Positions 25,378 through 35,259 of a DNA stretch of 64,000 nucleotides are shown here, piece by piece. Within the stretch, counting starts at the first letter, position 1, and each line of letters begins with the position of its first letter. A program made the position numbers and the translations under genes. Under the pieces are notes generated by a model. The model was not told the DNA's origin and searched no databases. It was given only the letters and a program-made list of their open reading frames with translations. The DNA comes from Paraburkholderia rhynchosiae (lineage in GTDB: Bacteria; Pseudomonadota; Gammaproteobacteria; Burkholderiales; Burkholderiaceae), in NCBI RefSeq assembly GCF_002879865.1, contig NZ_PNXY01000017.1, positions 1-64,000 on the forward strand, given 5' to 3'.

Positions 25378-26508
25378 ATGGTGCGAAAGGTGCGATTGAT
25401 GCAAAGCGCGGCCGAGGCAACGCGAGTACAGACGTGGCGGCAAGCCTGCGTGTTGCTGCTCGCCGGCGCAAGCGTGTTGCTGCCGATGCGGCAAGCTCAG
25501 GCCGCGATGAATTTTTGTGCGGCACCCGCATGGCAAACCAGCGAGCGCACGAACGCCGATCCGGGCGTCAAGGCATTGGTGAGCAATGTGCTGGCGCATC
25601 TGAACGACCAGCCGCACGCGCAGGTCAAACTGCACACCGAAGGCACGCTGCAGCACGAGGGCATCTACGATCAGAGCGTCGAAGCGGAGAAGGATCTCGC
25701 TTTGCTGCGCGACGCCGCGCTTGCCTGGCGTGCCACCAGCGACGACCGCTACCTGAAGCTGGTTGACCGCTTGCTGTATGCATGGGTCACGACCTATCAG
25801 CCGAGCTTCAATCCCATCGACGAAACGCATTTCGAAGGGCTGATTCTCGCGTACGACATGACCGCGAGCGCACTGCCCGTGAAAACGCGCAACGCGTCGA
25901 TGGCGTTCCTCACGAAGCTCGCGAACGGCTATATCGCGGAGATCGACGATCAGCCGCGTCCTTTGAAAGGCACTTACCGGAACAATTGGCAGAGCCACCG
26001 GATCAAACTGATAGCGATGGCCGCCTTCACGCTCGACAACCGCAAGATGATCAACGCGGCGCAGCGTCTCTTTGTCGAGCATGTCGGCGACAACATCAAG
26101 CCGGATGGTTCGACGATCGATTTCACCGAACGTGACGCGCTGCACTACGTCACGTACGATCTCCAGCCGCTCGTCACGGCCGCGCTCGCCGCGCGCCGCC
26201 ACAGCCGCAACTGGCTGCCGGAGAAGGGCGCGAACGGCGCGTCGCTGCAAGCCGCGCTCAACTGGCTCGCGCCGTATGCAGCGGGCAGCAAGACGCATGA
26301 GGAATTCGTGCATTCGAGCGTCGCATTCGACGCAAAACGTCGCGAAGCCGGCATGCCCGGTTATTCGGGTCAGTGGGATCCGAATAACGCGACGGAACTG
26401 TTTCATCTGGCGGCGCGTCTCGACGGACGCTATACGCCGATCGCGCTACAGCTTGCACCGACGCCGCCTGCGTGGCTGGCCGTGTGTTTGCCGATGCCGG
26501 CGCGCTAA
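25378..26508 (+). CDS. Secreted alginate-lyase-like (PL5-fold) protein
   Basis: The 376-residue protein has an N-terminal signal peptide (RQACVLLLAGASVLLPMRQAQA, cut about residue 42) and an (alpha/alpha)-barrel resembling the PF05426 alginate lyases. AlgL-like catalytic features are visible: NWQSHRIKLIAMAAF (Asn/His), DGSTIDFTERDALHYVTYDLQPLVTAAL (Arg, His, Tyr), preceded by ETHFEGLILAYDM. It is therefore likely periplasmic and may cleave a uronate-rich polysaccharide. It lies between gcvP and sdaA on the same strand with short gaps, an odd neighbourhood for a lyase. Enzymatic specificity is uncertain. Confidence 0.82.
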   Translation: MVRKVRLMQSAAEATRVQTWRQACVLLLAGASVLLPMRQAQAAMNFCAAPAWQTSERTNADPGVKALVSNVLAHLNDQPHAQVKLHTEGTLQHEGIYDQSVEAEKDLALLRDAALAWRATSDDRYLKLVDRLLYAWVTTYQPSFNPIDETHFEGLILAYDMTASALPVKTRNASMAFLTKLANGYIAEIDDQPRPLKGTYRNNWQSHRIKLIAMAAFTLDNRKMINAAQRLFVEHVGDNIKPDGSTIDFTERDALHYVTYDLQPLVTAALAARRHSRNWLPEKGANGASLQAALNWLAPYAAGSKTHEEFVHSSVAFDAKRREAGMPGYSGQWDPNNATELFHLAARLDGRYTPIALQLAPTPPAWLAVCLPMPAR

Positions 26509-26536
26509 ACCAACTTTCATCAGCAGGGAGCAGTAA

Positions 26537-27925
26537 ATGGCAGTCAGCGTGTTTGATCTCTTTAAGATCGGCATTGGTCCGTCAAGTTCGCATACGGTCG
26601 GGCCGATGCGCGCGGCGCTGATGTTCGCGCAAGGGCTCGAACGTGACGGGCTGCTTGCGAACACCGCGTCGGTGAAAGTCGATCTGTATGGGTCGCTCGG
26701 CGCGACGGGCAAAGGGCACGGCACGGATCGCGGCGTGATGCTCGGTCTGATGGGCGACGCGCCAGACACCGTCGACCCCGACACCATCGCGCAACGGCTC
26801 GAAGCCGTGCGCGCCACGCGCAAGCTCGCATTGCTCGGCACGCATGAAGTGCCGTTCGTGCAGAAGGATCACATTTCGTTTTACCGGCAGGCGCTGCCCG
26901 AACATCCGAACGGGCTCAAGCTGCGCGCGTTCGACGCGCAAGGCGAGACGTTGCGCGAGTCGACGTATCTGTCGGTGGGCGGCGGCTTTGTGGTGACGGC
27001 CGGCGCAGCGAACACGAGGGTGCTCGCCGCCGTCGATCAATTGCCGCATTCGTTCCGCACGGGCAATGAGTTGCTCGCGCTGTGCGAATCGACCGGCAAA
27101 AGCATCGCGCAATTGATGTGGGAAAACGAGCGCGTCTGGCATACCGAAGAAGAAACGCGTGCGGGCCTGCTGAAGATCTGGGATGTCATGCAGTCATGTG
27201 TGTCGCGCGGCTGCGGCATCAACAATCCGGATGCGGACGGCAATTTGCCCGGCCCGTTCCAGGTGAAGCGCCGTGCGCCGCAGTTGTATCGCACACTGTC
27301 GGGCAACCCTGAGCTTGCGCTGCGCGATCCGCTGTCGATGGTCGACTGGATCAATCTCTATGCAATTGCCGTCAATGAAGAAAACGCCGCGGGCGGTCGG
27401 GTCGTCACTGCGCCGACCAACGGCGCGGCCGGCATCATTCCCGCTGTGCTGCATTACTACACGCGCTTCATGCCCGGCTCGAACCAGCAAGGCGTGATCG
27501 ACTTCCTGATGACGGCCGCCGCGATCGGCATTCTGTACAAGCTGAACGCGTCGATTTCCGGTGCGGAGGTGGGCTGTCAGGGCGAAGTGGGCGTCGCATG
27601 CTCGATGGCTGCCGGCGCGCTCGCCGCGGTGATGGGCGGTACGCCGAGGCAGGTCGAAAACGCGGCGGAGATCGGCATGGAGCATAACCTCGGGCTCACG
27701 TGCGATCCGGTCGGCGGCATGGTGCAGATTCCGTGCATCGAGCGCAATGCGATGGCGTCGGTGAAGGCGGTCAACGCGGCGCGTATGGCGTTGCGCGGCG
27801 ACGGCAGTCATTACGTGTCGCTCGATTCGGTCATCAAGACCATGCGCGAGACCGGTGCGGATATGAAGACGAAGTACAAGGAAACCTCGCGCGGCGGATT
27901 GGCGGTGAATATCGTCGAGTGTTGA
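26537..27925 (+). CDS. sdaA: L-serine dehydratase (iron-sulphur type)
   Basis: The 462-residue [4Fe-4S] enzyme deaminates L-serine to pyruvate. N-terminal beta domain: FDLFKIGIGPSSSHTVGPMRAALMF; C-terminal alpha domain with the cluster cysteines in GVACSMAAG, LTCDPVGGMVQIPCIERN, and the conserved APTNGAAGIIPAVLHYY. It begins 28 bases after the alginate-lyase-like gene with a CAGGGAG ribosome site. Together with gcvTHP and serine hydroxymethyltransferase (not in the window) it would let the cell burn glycine through serine to pyruvate. An intrinsic terminator follows. Confidence 0.96.
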   Translation: MAVSVFDLFKIGIGPSSSHTVGPMRAALMFAQGLERDGLLANTASVKVDLYGSLGATGKGHGTDRGVMLGLMGDAPDTVDPDTIAQRLEAVRATRKLALLGTHEVPFVQKDHISFYRQALPEHPNGLKLRAFDAQGETLRESTYLSVGGGFVVTAGAANTRVLAAVDQLPHSFRTGNELLALCESTGKSIAQLMWENERVWHTEEETRAGLLKIWDVMQSCVSRGCGINNPDADGNLPGPFQVKRRAPQLYRTLSGNPELALRDPLSMVDWINLYAIAVNEENAAGGRVVTAPTNGAAGIIPAVLHYYTRFMPGSNQQGVIDFLMTAAAIGILYKLNASISGAEVGCQGEVGVACSMAAGALAAVMGGTPRQVENAAEIGMEHNLGLTCDPVGGMVQIPCIERNAMASVKAVNAARMALRGDGSHYVSLDSVIKTMRETGADMKTKYKETSRGGLAVNIVEC

Positions 27926-27970
27926 TTGGTGGATGCTGGATGCTGAATGCCGCGTGTTCTGCGGCGTACG

Positions 27971-28000
27971 AAACGCGGGCCTTCGGGTCCGCGTTTTTTA
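27971..28000 (+). terminator. sdaA terminator
   Basis: AAACGCGGGC (27971-27980), loop CTTCGG region, GTCCGCGTTT (27987-27996) and T residues to 27999. Ends the gcv-sdaA transcript. Confidence 0.9.
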
Positions 28001-28162
28001 TTTGCGCATTTGTGGATCGCGCCCGCTGCGTGAGCACGCATTGCGCTGCGCCGTGACACTGAGCGCGCTGTCGGCGTAAGCTGTTGAAGCGCCGGTCGGC
28101 TGACTGTCCAGTCGATGCGGCAACGTCACCGCACTCATGTACAGCCTGGAGACCTCATCGCA

Positions 28163-29881
28163 ATGTCGCTGCCGAACGCTCCCGTTTCTGATACTGCCGC
28201 CGCTCGAACCACTGGCGCGCGCCTCGTAGTCGATGCTTTGCTCACGCACGGTGTTGAGCGTGTTTTCTGCGTGCCCGGCGAGAGCTTTCTCGCGGTGCTC
28301 GATTCGTTGCATGACGAGACTGAGGGCATCCAGACGATCGTCTGCCGCCATGAAGCAGCGGCCGCAAATATGGCGGAAGCAGTGGGCAAGCTGACCGGAC
28401 GGCCGGGCGTCGCGCTCGTCACGCGAGGACCGGGTGCAACGCATGCATCGATCGGCGTGCACACCGCGTTTCAGGACTCGACACCGATGATTCTGCTAAT
28501 CGGCCAATGCGCGCGCGAGCATCTCGATCGCGAGGCTTTTCAGGAGATCGACTATCGGCGCATGTTCGGTCAGATGGCGAAATGGGTCGCGCAGATCGAC
28601 GATCCGAAACGCATTCCCGAGTATCTGAGCCATGCGTTTCACACGGCGACATCAGGAAGGCCGGGGCCGGTGGTGTTGTCATTGCCCGAAGATGTCTTGA
28701 GCGATGCATGCGACGTCGTGCCCGGCGCACCGGCTTATCAGCGCGTCGCCGCGTCGCCGTCAACGGCGCAGATCGGCAAGCTACGGGAGTTGCTGGAAAG
28801 CGCGCAACGGCCGATGGTCATCGCGGGCGGCAGCGGTTGGACGCCCGACGCATGCGCGGACTTGCAACGCTTTGTCGAGAACTGGCAATTGCCGATCGGC
28901 CTCGCGTTCCGCTTTCAGGACACGCTCGATAACGAGCATCCGAACTATGCCGGCGATGTCGGCCTCGGCATCAATCCGGCGCTGGCACAGCGTATCCGCG
29001 ACGCCGACCTGCTGCTCGCGCTTGGGCCGCGCCTCGGCGAGGCGACGACCAATGGCTACACGCTGCTCGACATCCCGAAGACGAAGCAGACGCTGGTTCA
29101 CGTGCACCAGGGCGCGGAAGAGTTGGGACGCGTTTATGCCGCCGATTTGCCGATCGTCTCCGGCATGCCGGAACTCGCGACGGCGCTAGCGGCGTTAAAG
29201 CCTTCTGCCGACAAGCTGACCTGGGCGGGCGCTGCGCAAGAAGCGCATCGCGCGTATCTCGACTGGCGCAAACCTCGTCCGATTCCGGGCGACGTGCAGA
29301 TGGGCGAAGTCATCCAGCAGTTGCGCGCGCATCTTCCCGACGACGCGATTCTGACTAACGGCGCGGGCAATTACGCGACGTGGTTGCATCGGCACTTTTC
29401 GTATCGTCACTACCGCTCGCAACTTGCGCCCACGAGCGGCGCCATGGGCTACGGTGTGCCGGCGGCGATCGCGGCGAAGTCGATGTATCCGCAGCGCGCG
29501 GTGGTCGCGCTGGCCGGCGACGGCTGCTTCATGATGGCTGCGCAAGAACTCGCGACGGCGATGCAGTACGACCTGCATGTGCTGTTCATCGTCGTGAACA
29601 ACGGCCACTTTGGCACGATCCGCATGCATCAGGAGCGGCATTATCCGAACCGCGTGCACGGCACAGGACTTACGAATCCGGACTTTGCGGCGTTCGCGAG
29701 ATCGTTCGGCGCGCATGGCGAAACCGTTGAACGCACCGAAGATTTCCTGCCGGCGTTGCAGCGTTCACTGGAAGCGAAGCGCGCGGCGGTGATCGAGATC
29801 AGGATGCCGCAGGAGGCGAGCACGCCTGGCGCGACGTTAGAGCAGATCCGCGAGCAGGGGAGGAAGTTGCGAGGGGAGTAA
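28163..29881 (+). CDS. Thiamine-diphosphate-dependent enzyme (acetolactate-synthase-like)
   Basis: The 572-residue protein has the three domains of the ThDP decarboxylase family: Pyr domain with catalytic Glu (CRHEAAAANMAEA, about residues 55-66), central domain (IGKLRELLESAQRPMVIAGGSGW), and PP domain with the ThDP/Mg motif GDGCFMMAAQELATAMQYDLHVLFIVVNNGHFG. It resembles IlvB but lacks a neighbouring IlvH regulatory subunit, so it may be a catabolic lyase or decarboxylase rather than a biosynthetic acetolactate synthase. The ATG at 28163 begins after a GGAG; an earlier in-frame start exists at 28115 but is less likely. Function not assignable beyond the family. Confidence 0.88.
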   Translation: MSLPNAPVSDTAAARTTGARLVVDALLTHGVERVFCVPGESFLAVLDSLHDETEGIQTIVCRHEAAAANMAEAVGKLTGRPGVALVTRGPGATHASIGVHTAFQDSTPMILLIGQCAREHLDREAFQEIDYRRMFGQMAKWVAQIDDPKRIPEYLSHAFHTATSGRPGPVVLSLPEDVLSDACDVVPGAPAYQRVAASPSTAQIGKLRELLESAQRPMVIAGGSGWTPDACADLQRFVENWQLPIGLAFRFQDTLDNEHPNYAGDVGLGINPALAQRIRDADLLLALGPRLGEATTNGYTLLDIPKTKQTLVHVHQGAEELGRVYAADLPIVSGMPELATALAALKPSADKLTWAGAAQEAHRAYLDWRKPRPIPGDVQMGEVIQQLRAHLPDDAILTNGAGNYATWLHRHFSYRHYRSQLAPTSGAMGYGVPAAIAAKSMYPQRAVVALAGDGCFMMAAQELATAMQYDLHVLFIVVNNGHFGTIRMHQERHYPNRVHGTGLTNPDFAAFARSFGAHGETVERTEDFLPALQRSLEAKRAAVIEIRMPQEASTPGATLEQIREQGRKLRGE

Positions 29882-29921
29882 TTGCAAAGTTCCGGGCACC
29901 TGGCGCAGCCGCGCGAACCAT

Positions 29922-29944
29922 AAAAAACCCCGCCGAAGCGGGGT
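29922..29944 (-). terminator. Terminator of the LivJ-type gene
   Basis: On the minus strand ACCCCGC-TTCG-GCGGGGT (29944-29927) is followed by TTTTTT. It lies 30 bases past the stop of the binding-protein gene. Confidence 0.9.
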
Positions 29945-29974
29945 CCTGACGTCAAAGCTCGCTGCAAAAACAGC

Positions 29975-31123
29975 TTACTTGCCGCCCACGCTTTGCAGCG
30001 TCGTCCACTTGCCGTCGACAACCTTGTACAGCGTGATGCCGCCGTTCTTCAGGTCGCCCTTGCCGTCGTACGAGAGGTTCGACGACGTCACAGCGGGCAT
30101 CGACGTCTTCGCGAGCACCGGCAGATACTTCGCCGGATCCGTCGAGTTCGCCTTCTTCATTGCGTTGAACATCGCCATTGCGCCGTCGTACGCGTACGGC
30201 GAGTACGTTTGCACGTCTTCGTTGAAACGCTTCTTGTACTTCGCGACGTAGTCCTTGCCGCCCGGCATTTCTTCCAGCGGCAGGCCGGCGAGCGATGCCA
30301 CCGTGCCGTTCGCTGCGTCGCCCGCAATCTGGATGAACGTCGGCGTGTGAACCATTTCGCCGCCCATCAGCGGCGCCTTGATGCCGAGCGCCTTCATCTG
30401 TTTGACCATCGGCGCGGCTTGCGAATCTGCACCGCCGTAATAGATCAGATCCGGATTCACTGCCTTCAACTTGGTCAGGATCGACTTGAAGTCCACGGCC
30501 TTGTCGTTCGTGTATTCACGATCGACGATCGTGCCGCCCGCTGCCTTCGCCGCCTTTTCGAACTGATCGGCAAGACCCTGGCCGTAAGCCGTGCGGTCGT
30601 CAACGATCACGATCTTCTTCACGCCCAAGGTCTTGACCGCGAACGTGCCGGCGACCGAACCTTGCTGCGTGTCGGACGTCATCATGCGGAACGTGGTCTT
30701 GAAGCCTTGCTGCGTGTATTCAGGCGCCGTCGCCATCGCGATTTCAGGAATGCCCGCGTTCGCGTAGATGCGCGAAGCCGGAATCGTCGTGCCTGAGTTG
30801 AAGTGGCCGAGCATGCCCTTGATGCCTTCGTCCACCAGCTTTTGCGCGACGGTGGTGCCGGTGCGCGGGTCAGCCTGATCGTCGGCCGCGTCGAGCACGA
30901 AGCGAACCTGCTTGCCGCCGATCACCGGCTTGGTGGCGTTCATGTCTTCCACTGCCAGCGTGATGCCGTTCTGGAAGTCCTTGCCGTAGTGCGCCTGCGC
31001 GCCCGTCATCGGACCGGCGAAACCGATCTTCACGTCTTCCGTCGATTGAGCATTGGCCGTCCCCGCCAGCGACATCGCCGCAACCAGCGCTGCGCCTGCC
31101 AGCTGTTTCATCTTGTGTTGCAT
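29975..31123 (-). CDS. Branched-chain amino acid ABC transporter, periplasmic binding protein (LivJ-type)
   Basis: The 382-residue protein has a signal peptide (MKQLAGAALVAAMSLAGTANA, cut after ANA) and the Peripla_BP_6 fold: VKIGFAGPMTGAQAHYGKDFQNGITLAVEDMN, KGMLGHFNSGTTIPASRIY, KKIVIVDDRTAYGQGLADQFEKAAKAAGG. It would bind leucine, isoleucine, valine or a related amino acid outside the membrane. No permease or ATPase gene is adjacent, so it must work with a system elsewhere. AAGGAG ribosome site before ATG 31123; single-gene unit with its own terminator. It differs clearly from the two binding proteins at 60-63 kb. Confidence 0.93.
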   Translation of the reverse strand: MQHKMKQLAGAALVAAMSLAGTANAQSTEDVKIGFAGPMTGAQAHYGKDFQNGITLAVEDMNATKPVIGGKQVRFVLDAADDQADPRTGTTVAQKLVDEGIKGMLGHFNSGTTIPASRIYANAGIPEIAMATAPEYTQQGFKTTFRMMTSDTQQGSVAGTFAVKTLGVKKIVIVDDRTAYGQGLADQFEKAAKAAGGTIVDREYTNDKAVDFKSILTKLKAVNPDLIYYGGADSQAAPMVKQMKALGIKAPLMGGEMVHTPTFIQIAGDAANGTVASLAGLPLEEMPGGKDYVAKYKKRFNEDVQTYSPYAYDGAMAMFNAMKKANSTDPAKYLPVLAKTSMPAVTSSNLSYDGKGDLKNGGITLYKVVDGKWTTLQSVGGK

Positions 31124-31211
31124 ATCTTCTCCTTGGTACCAGGTGTGGATGGAGCGGTTTTCGGGATCGCCGTACCGCTTCCGTTCTATTGAGGAAATCG
31201 ATGAGGTTCGC

Positions 31212-34200
31212 TCAACCGATCGTCATCAAATTCGCATTACCGCCTGCGGCTGCTGTATTCACGCTGACCGAGCGCTCCGTCAACAGACGCTCGAGCGCGT
31301 AGTCTTCATCGCCGCTTTCCAACGCACGCGACGCGGCGCCTTGCACTGACACGATCGGCCCGGGGCGCTTCGCCACTTCCTTCACCAGCGTCAGCAGTTC
31401 GTCGCTATCGCCTTCGAACAACACGGCGTCGAAAGGCGTATCGGCGTTATTGCGCGCGCTCGCGTATGACTTCAGCGAGGCGGGCAATTGCGCCACCAAT
31501 TGTTCACCAGCAGCGCCATCGAACAACGCTCGATTTCCCGTAGCCAGCGCCGCGGCAAACTGCACGCGCGCGCCGCTCGCCGTCGACGCAATACACAGCA
31601 CCGTGCCGCGTGCGCCCAGCGTGTAGGTGTTGCGCTCGCCGGTCGGCCCCGAGAGAACCGCGGTCGCGCCCGCCGGCATATGCGACAGATAACCGTCGCA
31701 GCGCGCCGCCAGTTGCGGCTCGCGTTCGGCGATCAGCCAGTCGCGCAGCGCGCTCAGCGCAGCGGACGGATTGTCACCCTTTTCGACGGCTTGCGGTACA
31801 TCCGCGACAAGCGCCTGCGCAAGCGACTTCGGCAAGCCCGCCGGACGCGTCGCCAGCAAGCGTTGCAGATAGAGCGCGCCGCCGGCCTTCGGGCCCGTGC
31901 CCGACAGACCTTCGCCGCCGAACGGCTGCACACCGACCACCGCGCCGATTACGTTGCGGTTCACATAGATGTTGCCGACGTGCGCGCGGCTGATCACGTG
32001 AGCGATGGTTTCGTCGATCCGCGTATGGATGCCGAGCGTCAAGCCATAACCCGTCGCGCGGATCTGTTCGAGCAGCGTATCGAGTTGGCTGCGGCGGTAA
32101 CGCACCACATGCAGCACCGGGCCGAACACTTCACGCTTCAGTTCGTCGATGCTGTCGAGCTCGATCAGCGTCGGCGGCACGAACGTTCCGGCGGCGCAGT
32201 TCTCCGGCACCGGCAGTTGCTCGACCTTGCGGCCTTTCTCGCGCATTGCCGCGATATGCGCGTCGATACCGCGCTTCGCTTCGACATCGATCACCGGGCC
32301 GACGTCGGTCGACAGACGGTCCGGATTACCCACGGTCAGTTCGCGCATCGCGCCCGTCAGCATTTCGAGCGTGCGGTCCGCGACGTCGTCCTGCAAGCAG
32401 AGCACGCGCAGCGCCGAACAACGTTGACCGGCCGAATCGAACGACGACTGCATCACGTCCGCCACCACCTGCTCCGCGAGCGCCGACGAATCGACGATCA
32501 TCGCGTTCTGACCGCCCGTTTCGGCGATCAGCGGAATCGGCTTGCCTTCCGGATCGAGACGGCTCGACAGCGTCTTGTTGATCAGACGCGCGACTTCCGT
32601 CGAACCGGTGAACATCACAGCACGCGTGCGCGCATCGCCCACCAACGCAGCGCCAACCGTTTCGCCGTCGCCCGGCAGCAGTTGCACGGCGCCCGCCGGC
32701 ACGCCGGCTTCGCGCAGAATGCGCACGGCTTGCGCGGCGATCAGCGGCGTTTGCTCGGCCGGCTTCGCGAGAACGGTGTTGCCGGCAGCGAGTGCGGCCG
32801 CCACCTGACCCATGAAAATCGCGAGCGGGAAATTCCACGGGCTGATACAGACGACCGGCCCAAGTGGTCGATGCGTGTCGTTCGAAAACTCACTGCGAAT
32901 CTGCGTGGAGTAGTAGCGCAGGAAGTCGATCGCTTCGCGGATTTCCGACACCGCGTTGGCGAGCGATTTACCCGCTTCGCGCACGACCAGCCCCATCAGC
33001 GTATGCATCTGCGCTTCGAGCAGATCAGCGGCACGCGCGAGGCAATCGGCGCGCGCTTCGACCGGCGTCGCCTGCCAGATCGGCGCGGCGGCAACCGCGT
33101 GCGCCAATGCCGCGCTCACATGCTCCGCGCTCGCTTCGACAACCGTGCCGACGAGATCCCGATGATCCGCCGGATTGCGCACGTCCCGCGCATTGCCCGG
33201 GGCGACCTGATCGTCGGCGAGCATCGGCGCGGCACGCCACGGATGATTCGCGCTCGCCAGCAACGCCGACGACAGCGACGCCAGACGATGCTCGTTCGAC
33301 AGATCGAGACCCATCGAATTGGGGCGCTCGGCGCCGTACAGATTGCGCGGCAGCGGAATCTTCGCGTGAGGCGCGCCGAGCGGGACGATCTTCGACGCTT
33401 CTTCGACCGGATCGGCGATCAGGTCCTGAATCGCGACGTTTTCATCGGCGATGCGATTCACGAACGACGTATTCGCGCCGTTCTCCAGCAGACGGCGCAC
33501 GAGATATGCGAGCAGCGTTTCATGGGTGCCGACCGGCGCGTACACGCGGCACGGACGGTTCAGCTTTCCAGCGGACAACGGACCGGTGACTTCCTCGTAC
33601 AGCGGCTCACCCATGCCATGCAGGCACTGGAATTCGTACTGACCGGGATAGTAGTTGTTGCCGGCAAGATGATAAATCGCCGACAGCGTGTGCGCGTTGT
33701 GCGTGGCGAACTGAGGATAGACCGCGTCCGGCGCGCCGAGCAGCTTCTTCGCGCACGCGAGGTACGACACGTCCGTATAAATCTTGCGTGTGTAGACCGG
33801 ATAGCCTTCGAGGCCGTCCACTTGCGCACGCTTGATTTCGGTGTCCCAGTATGCACCCTTCACGAGGCGCACCATGATGCGGTGACGGCTACGGCGCGCG
33901 AGATCGACAATGTAGTCGATCACGAACGGGCAGCGCTTCTGATACGCCTGCACCACGAAACCGATACCGTTCCAGCCGGCCAGCTCCGGATCGAAGCACA
34001 GTGCTTCCAGCAGATCGAGCGAGATTTCGAGGCGGTCGGCTTCTTCGGCGTCGATATTCAGGCCAATGTCGTAGCGGCGCGCGAGGATCGCGAGCGAGCG
34101 CACACGCGGCAGCAGTTCGCTCATCGTGCGTTCCTGCTGCGAACGGGAGTACCGCGGATGCAGCGCCGAGAGCTTGATCGAGATGCCTGGACCTTCGTAG

Positions 34201-35150
34201 ATGCCGCGGCCGCCGGCGGCCTTGCCGATTGCGTGGATCGCCTGCTCGTATGACGCGTAGTAGCGCTGCGCGTCGGCTTCGGTCGTGGCGGCTTCGCCGA
34301 GCATGTCGTACGAGTAGCGGAAACCGCGCGCTTCGTATTTGCGGCTGTTCGCCAGCGCTTCCGAAATGTTCTCGCCCGTAACGAACTGCTCGCCCATCAG
34401 GCGCATTGCCATGTCCACGCCCTTGCGGATCAGCGGCTCGCCGCCCTTGCCGATCAAGCGCGTGAGCGCCGACGAGAGGTTCGTCTCGCTGTTGGTCGTG
34501 ACCAGCTTGCCGGTGATCATCAAGCCCCAGGTCGCGGCATTGACGAACAGCGACGGTGCCTGGCCGACGTGCGATTTCCAGTCGCCCTTGCTGATCTTGT
34601 CGCGGATCAGTGCGTCGCGCGTCGCGCGATCGGGGATGCGCAGCAAGGCTTCGGCGAGGCACATCAGCGCGACACCTTCCTGGCTCGACAGCGAGAATTC
34701 GTGGATCAGCCCTTCGACGCCACCGCCACGGCTCTTGCCGCGCAGCGTTTCAACGAGCTTGCCGGCGAGCGTTTGCACGTCGTCGGCGAGCTTGGTCGGC
34801 ACGCGCGCCTGGCCGAGCAGGAGCGGCAGGCATTCCGGCTCCGGCCGACGATAAGCCGCCGTGATCGCCGCGCGCAACACCGATTGCGGTTGCACGTTTT
34901 GCGCGAAGTCGAGGAACGGATGCGCGGCACCGTCCTCGTCCTGTTCGACTGACGCGCCGTCGGCCATATCGGCCGAACCGACCGCGCCCGACAGTTCCGG
35001 CGGCAGTTGGCCCTGCTCGATCTTCTCCAGGTACGCGAAAATCGCCTGCTTGATGAGCCAGTGCGGAGTGCGTTCGAGGCGGGTGGCGGCATCTCTCAGC
35101 CGGGAACGCAGGAGGTCGTCGACCTTGACGCCAAGGGTGGTGCTAGCCAT
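31212..35150 (-). CDS. putA: Trifunctional PutA: proline dehydrogenase / P5C dehydrogenase / transcriptional repressor
   Basis: The 1312-residue protein oxidises proline to glutamate at the membrane and, being trifunctional, represses put genes. Its N-terminus MASTTLGVKVDDLLRSRLRDAATRLERTPHWLIKQAIF is a ribbon-helix-helix DNA-binding domain, absent from short PutAs. The FAD-binding PRODH barrel follows (GRGIYEGPGISIKLSALHPRYSR; VRLVKGAYWDTEIKRAQVDG), then the aldehyde dehydrogenase domain (CISPWNFPLAIFMGQ; ETGGQNAMIVDSSA; SAGQRCSALRVL, catalytic Cys near 910). The C-terminal extension matches long PutAs. Proline is expected to relieve repression. It lies alone on the strand. Confidence 0.97.
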   Translation of the reverse strand: MASTTLGVKVDDLLRSRLRDAATRLERTPHWLIKQAIFAYLEKIEQGQLPPELSGAVGSADMADGASVEQDEDGAAHPFLDFAQNVQPQSVLRAAITAAYRRPEPECLPLLLGQARVPTKLADDVQTLAGKLVETLRGKSRGGGVEGLIHEFSLSSQEGVALMCLAEALLRIPDRATRDALIRDKISKGDWKSHVGQAPSLFVNAATWGLMITGKLVTTNSETNLSSALTRLIGKGGEPLIRKGVDMAMRLMGEQFVTGENISEALANSRKYEARGFRYSYDMLGEAATTEADAQRYYASYEQAIHAIGKAAGGRGIYEGPGISIKLSALHPRYSRSQQERTMSELLPRVRSLAILARRYDIGLNIDAEEADRLEISLDLLEALCFDPELAGWNGIGFVVQAYQKRCPFVIDYIVDLARRSRHRIMVRLVKGAYWDTEIKRAQVDGLEGYPVYTRKIYTDVSYLACAKKLLGAPDAVYPQFATHNAHTLSAIYHLAGNNYYPGQYEFQCLHGMGEPLYEEVTGPLSAGKLNRPCRVYAPVGTHETLLAYLVRRLLENGANTSFVNRIADENVAIQDLIADPVEEASKIVPLGAPHAKIPLPRNLYGAERPNSMGLDLSNEHRLASLSSALLASANHPWRAAPMLADDQVAPGNARDVRNPADHRDLVGTVVEASAEHVSAALAHAVAAAPIWQATPVEARADCLARAADLLEAQMHTLMGLVVREAGKSLANAVSEIREAIDFLRYYSTQIRSEFSNDTHRPLGPVVCISPWNFPLAIFMGQVAAALAAGNTVLAKPAEQTPLIAAQAVRILREAGVPAGAVQLLPGDGETVGAALVGDARTRAVMFTGSTEVARLINKTLSSRLDPEGKPIPLIAETGGQNAMIVDSSALAEQVVADVMQSSFDSAGQRCSALRVLCLQDDVADRTLEMLTGAMRELTVGNPDRLSTDVGPVIDVEAKRGIDAHIAAMREKGRKVEQLPVPENCAAGTFVPPTLIELDSIDELKREVFGPVLHVVRYRRSQLDTLLEQIRATGYGLTLGIHTRIDETIAHVISRAHVGNIYVNRNVIGAVVGVQPFGGEGLSGTGPKAGGALYLQRLLATRPAGLPKSLAQALVADVPQAVEKGDNPSAALSALRDWLIAEREPQLAARCDGYLSHMPAGATAVLSGPTGERNTYTLGARGTVLCIASTASGARVQFAAALATGNRALFDGAAGEQLVAQLPASLKSYASARNNADTPFDAVLFEGDSDELLTLVKEVAKRPGPIVSVQGAASRALESGDEDYALERLLTERSVSVNTAAAGGNANLMTIG

Positions 35151-35221
35151 GTTTCCTCTTCGGATGCCAGACGAAGTGCTGGCAAAAGACTAAAAGTTGG
35201 GCGAATCGTACGCTTCTCAAT

Positions 35222-35259
35222 AAAAAGGTGCAACCGCAACGCGCGCACGGTTGCACCTT
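35222..35259 (-). terminator. Orphan minus-strand terminator upstream of putA
   Basis: A perfect 12-base stem (35225-35236 with 35248-35259), whose minus-strand read is followed by TTTTTATT. The nearest minus-strand gene ending upstream is priA, over 700 bases away, so it either ends the priA transcript or belongs to an unannotated short RNA. Confidence 0.8.

Noticed and set aside
31488..34253. 921-residue open frame opposite putA
   Set aside because: It is antisense to a full-length, well-conserved PutA, has an extremely Arg/His/Ala-rich composition and no recognisable domain. It is a GC-driven shadow frame.
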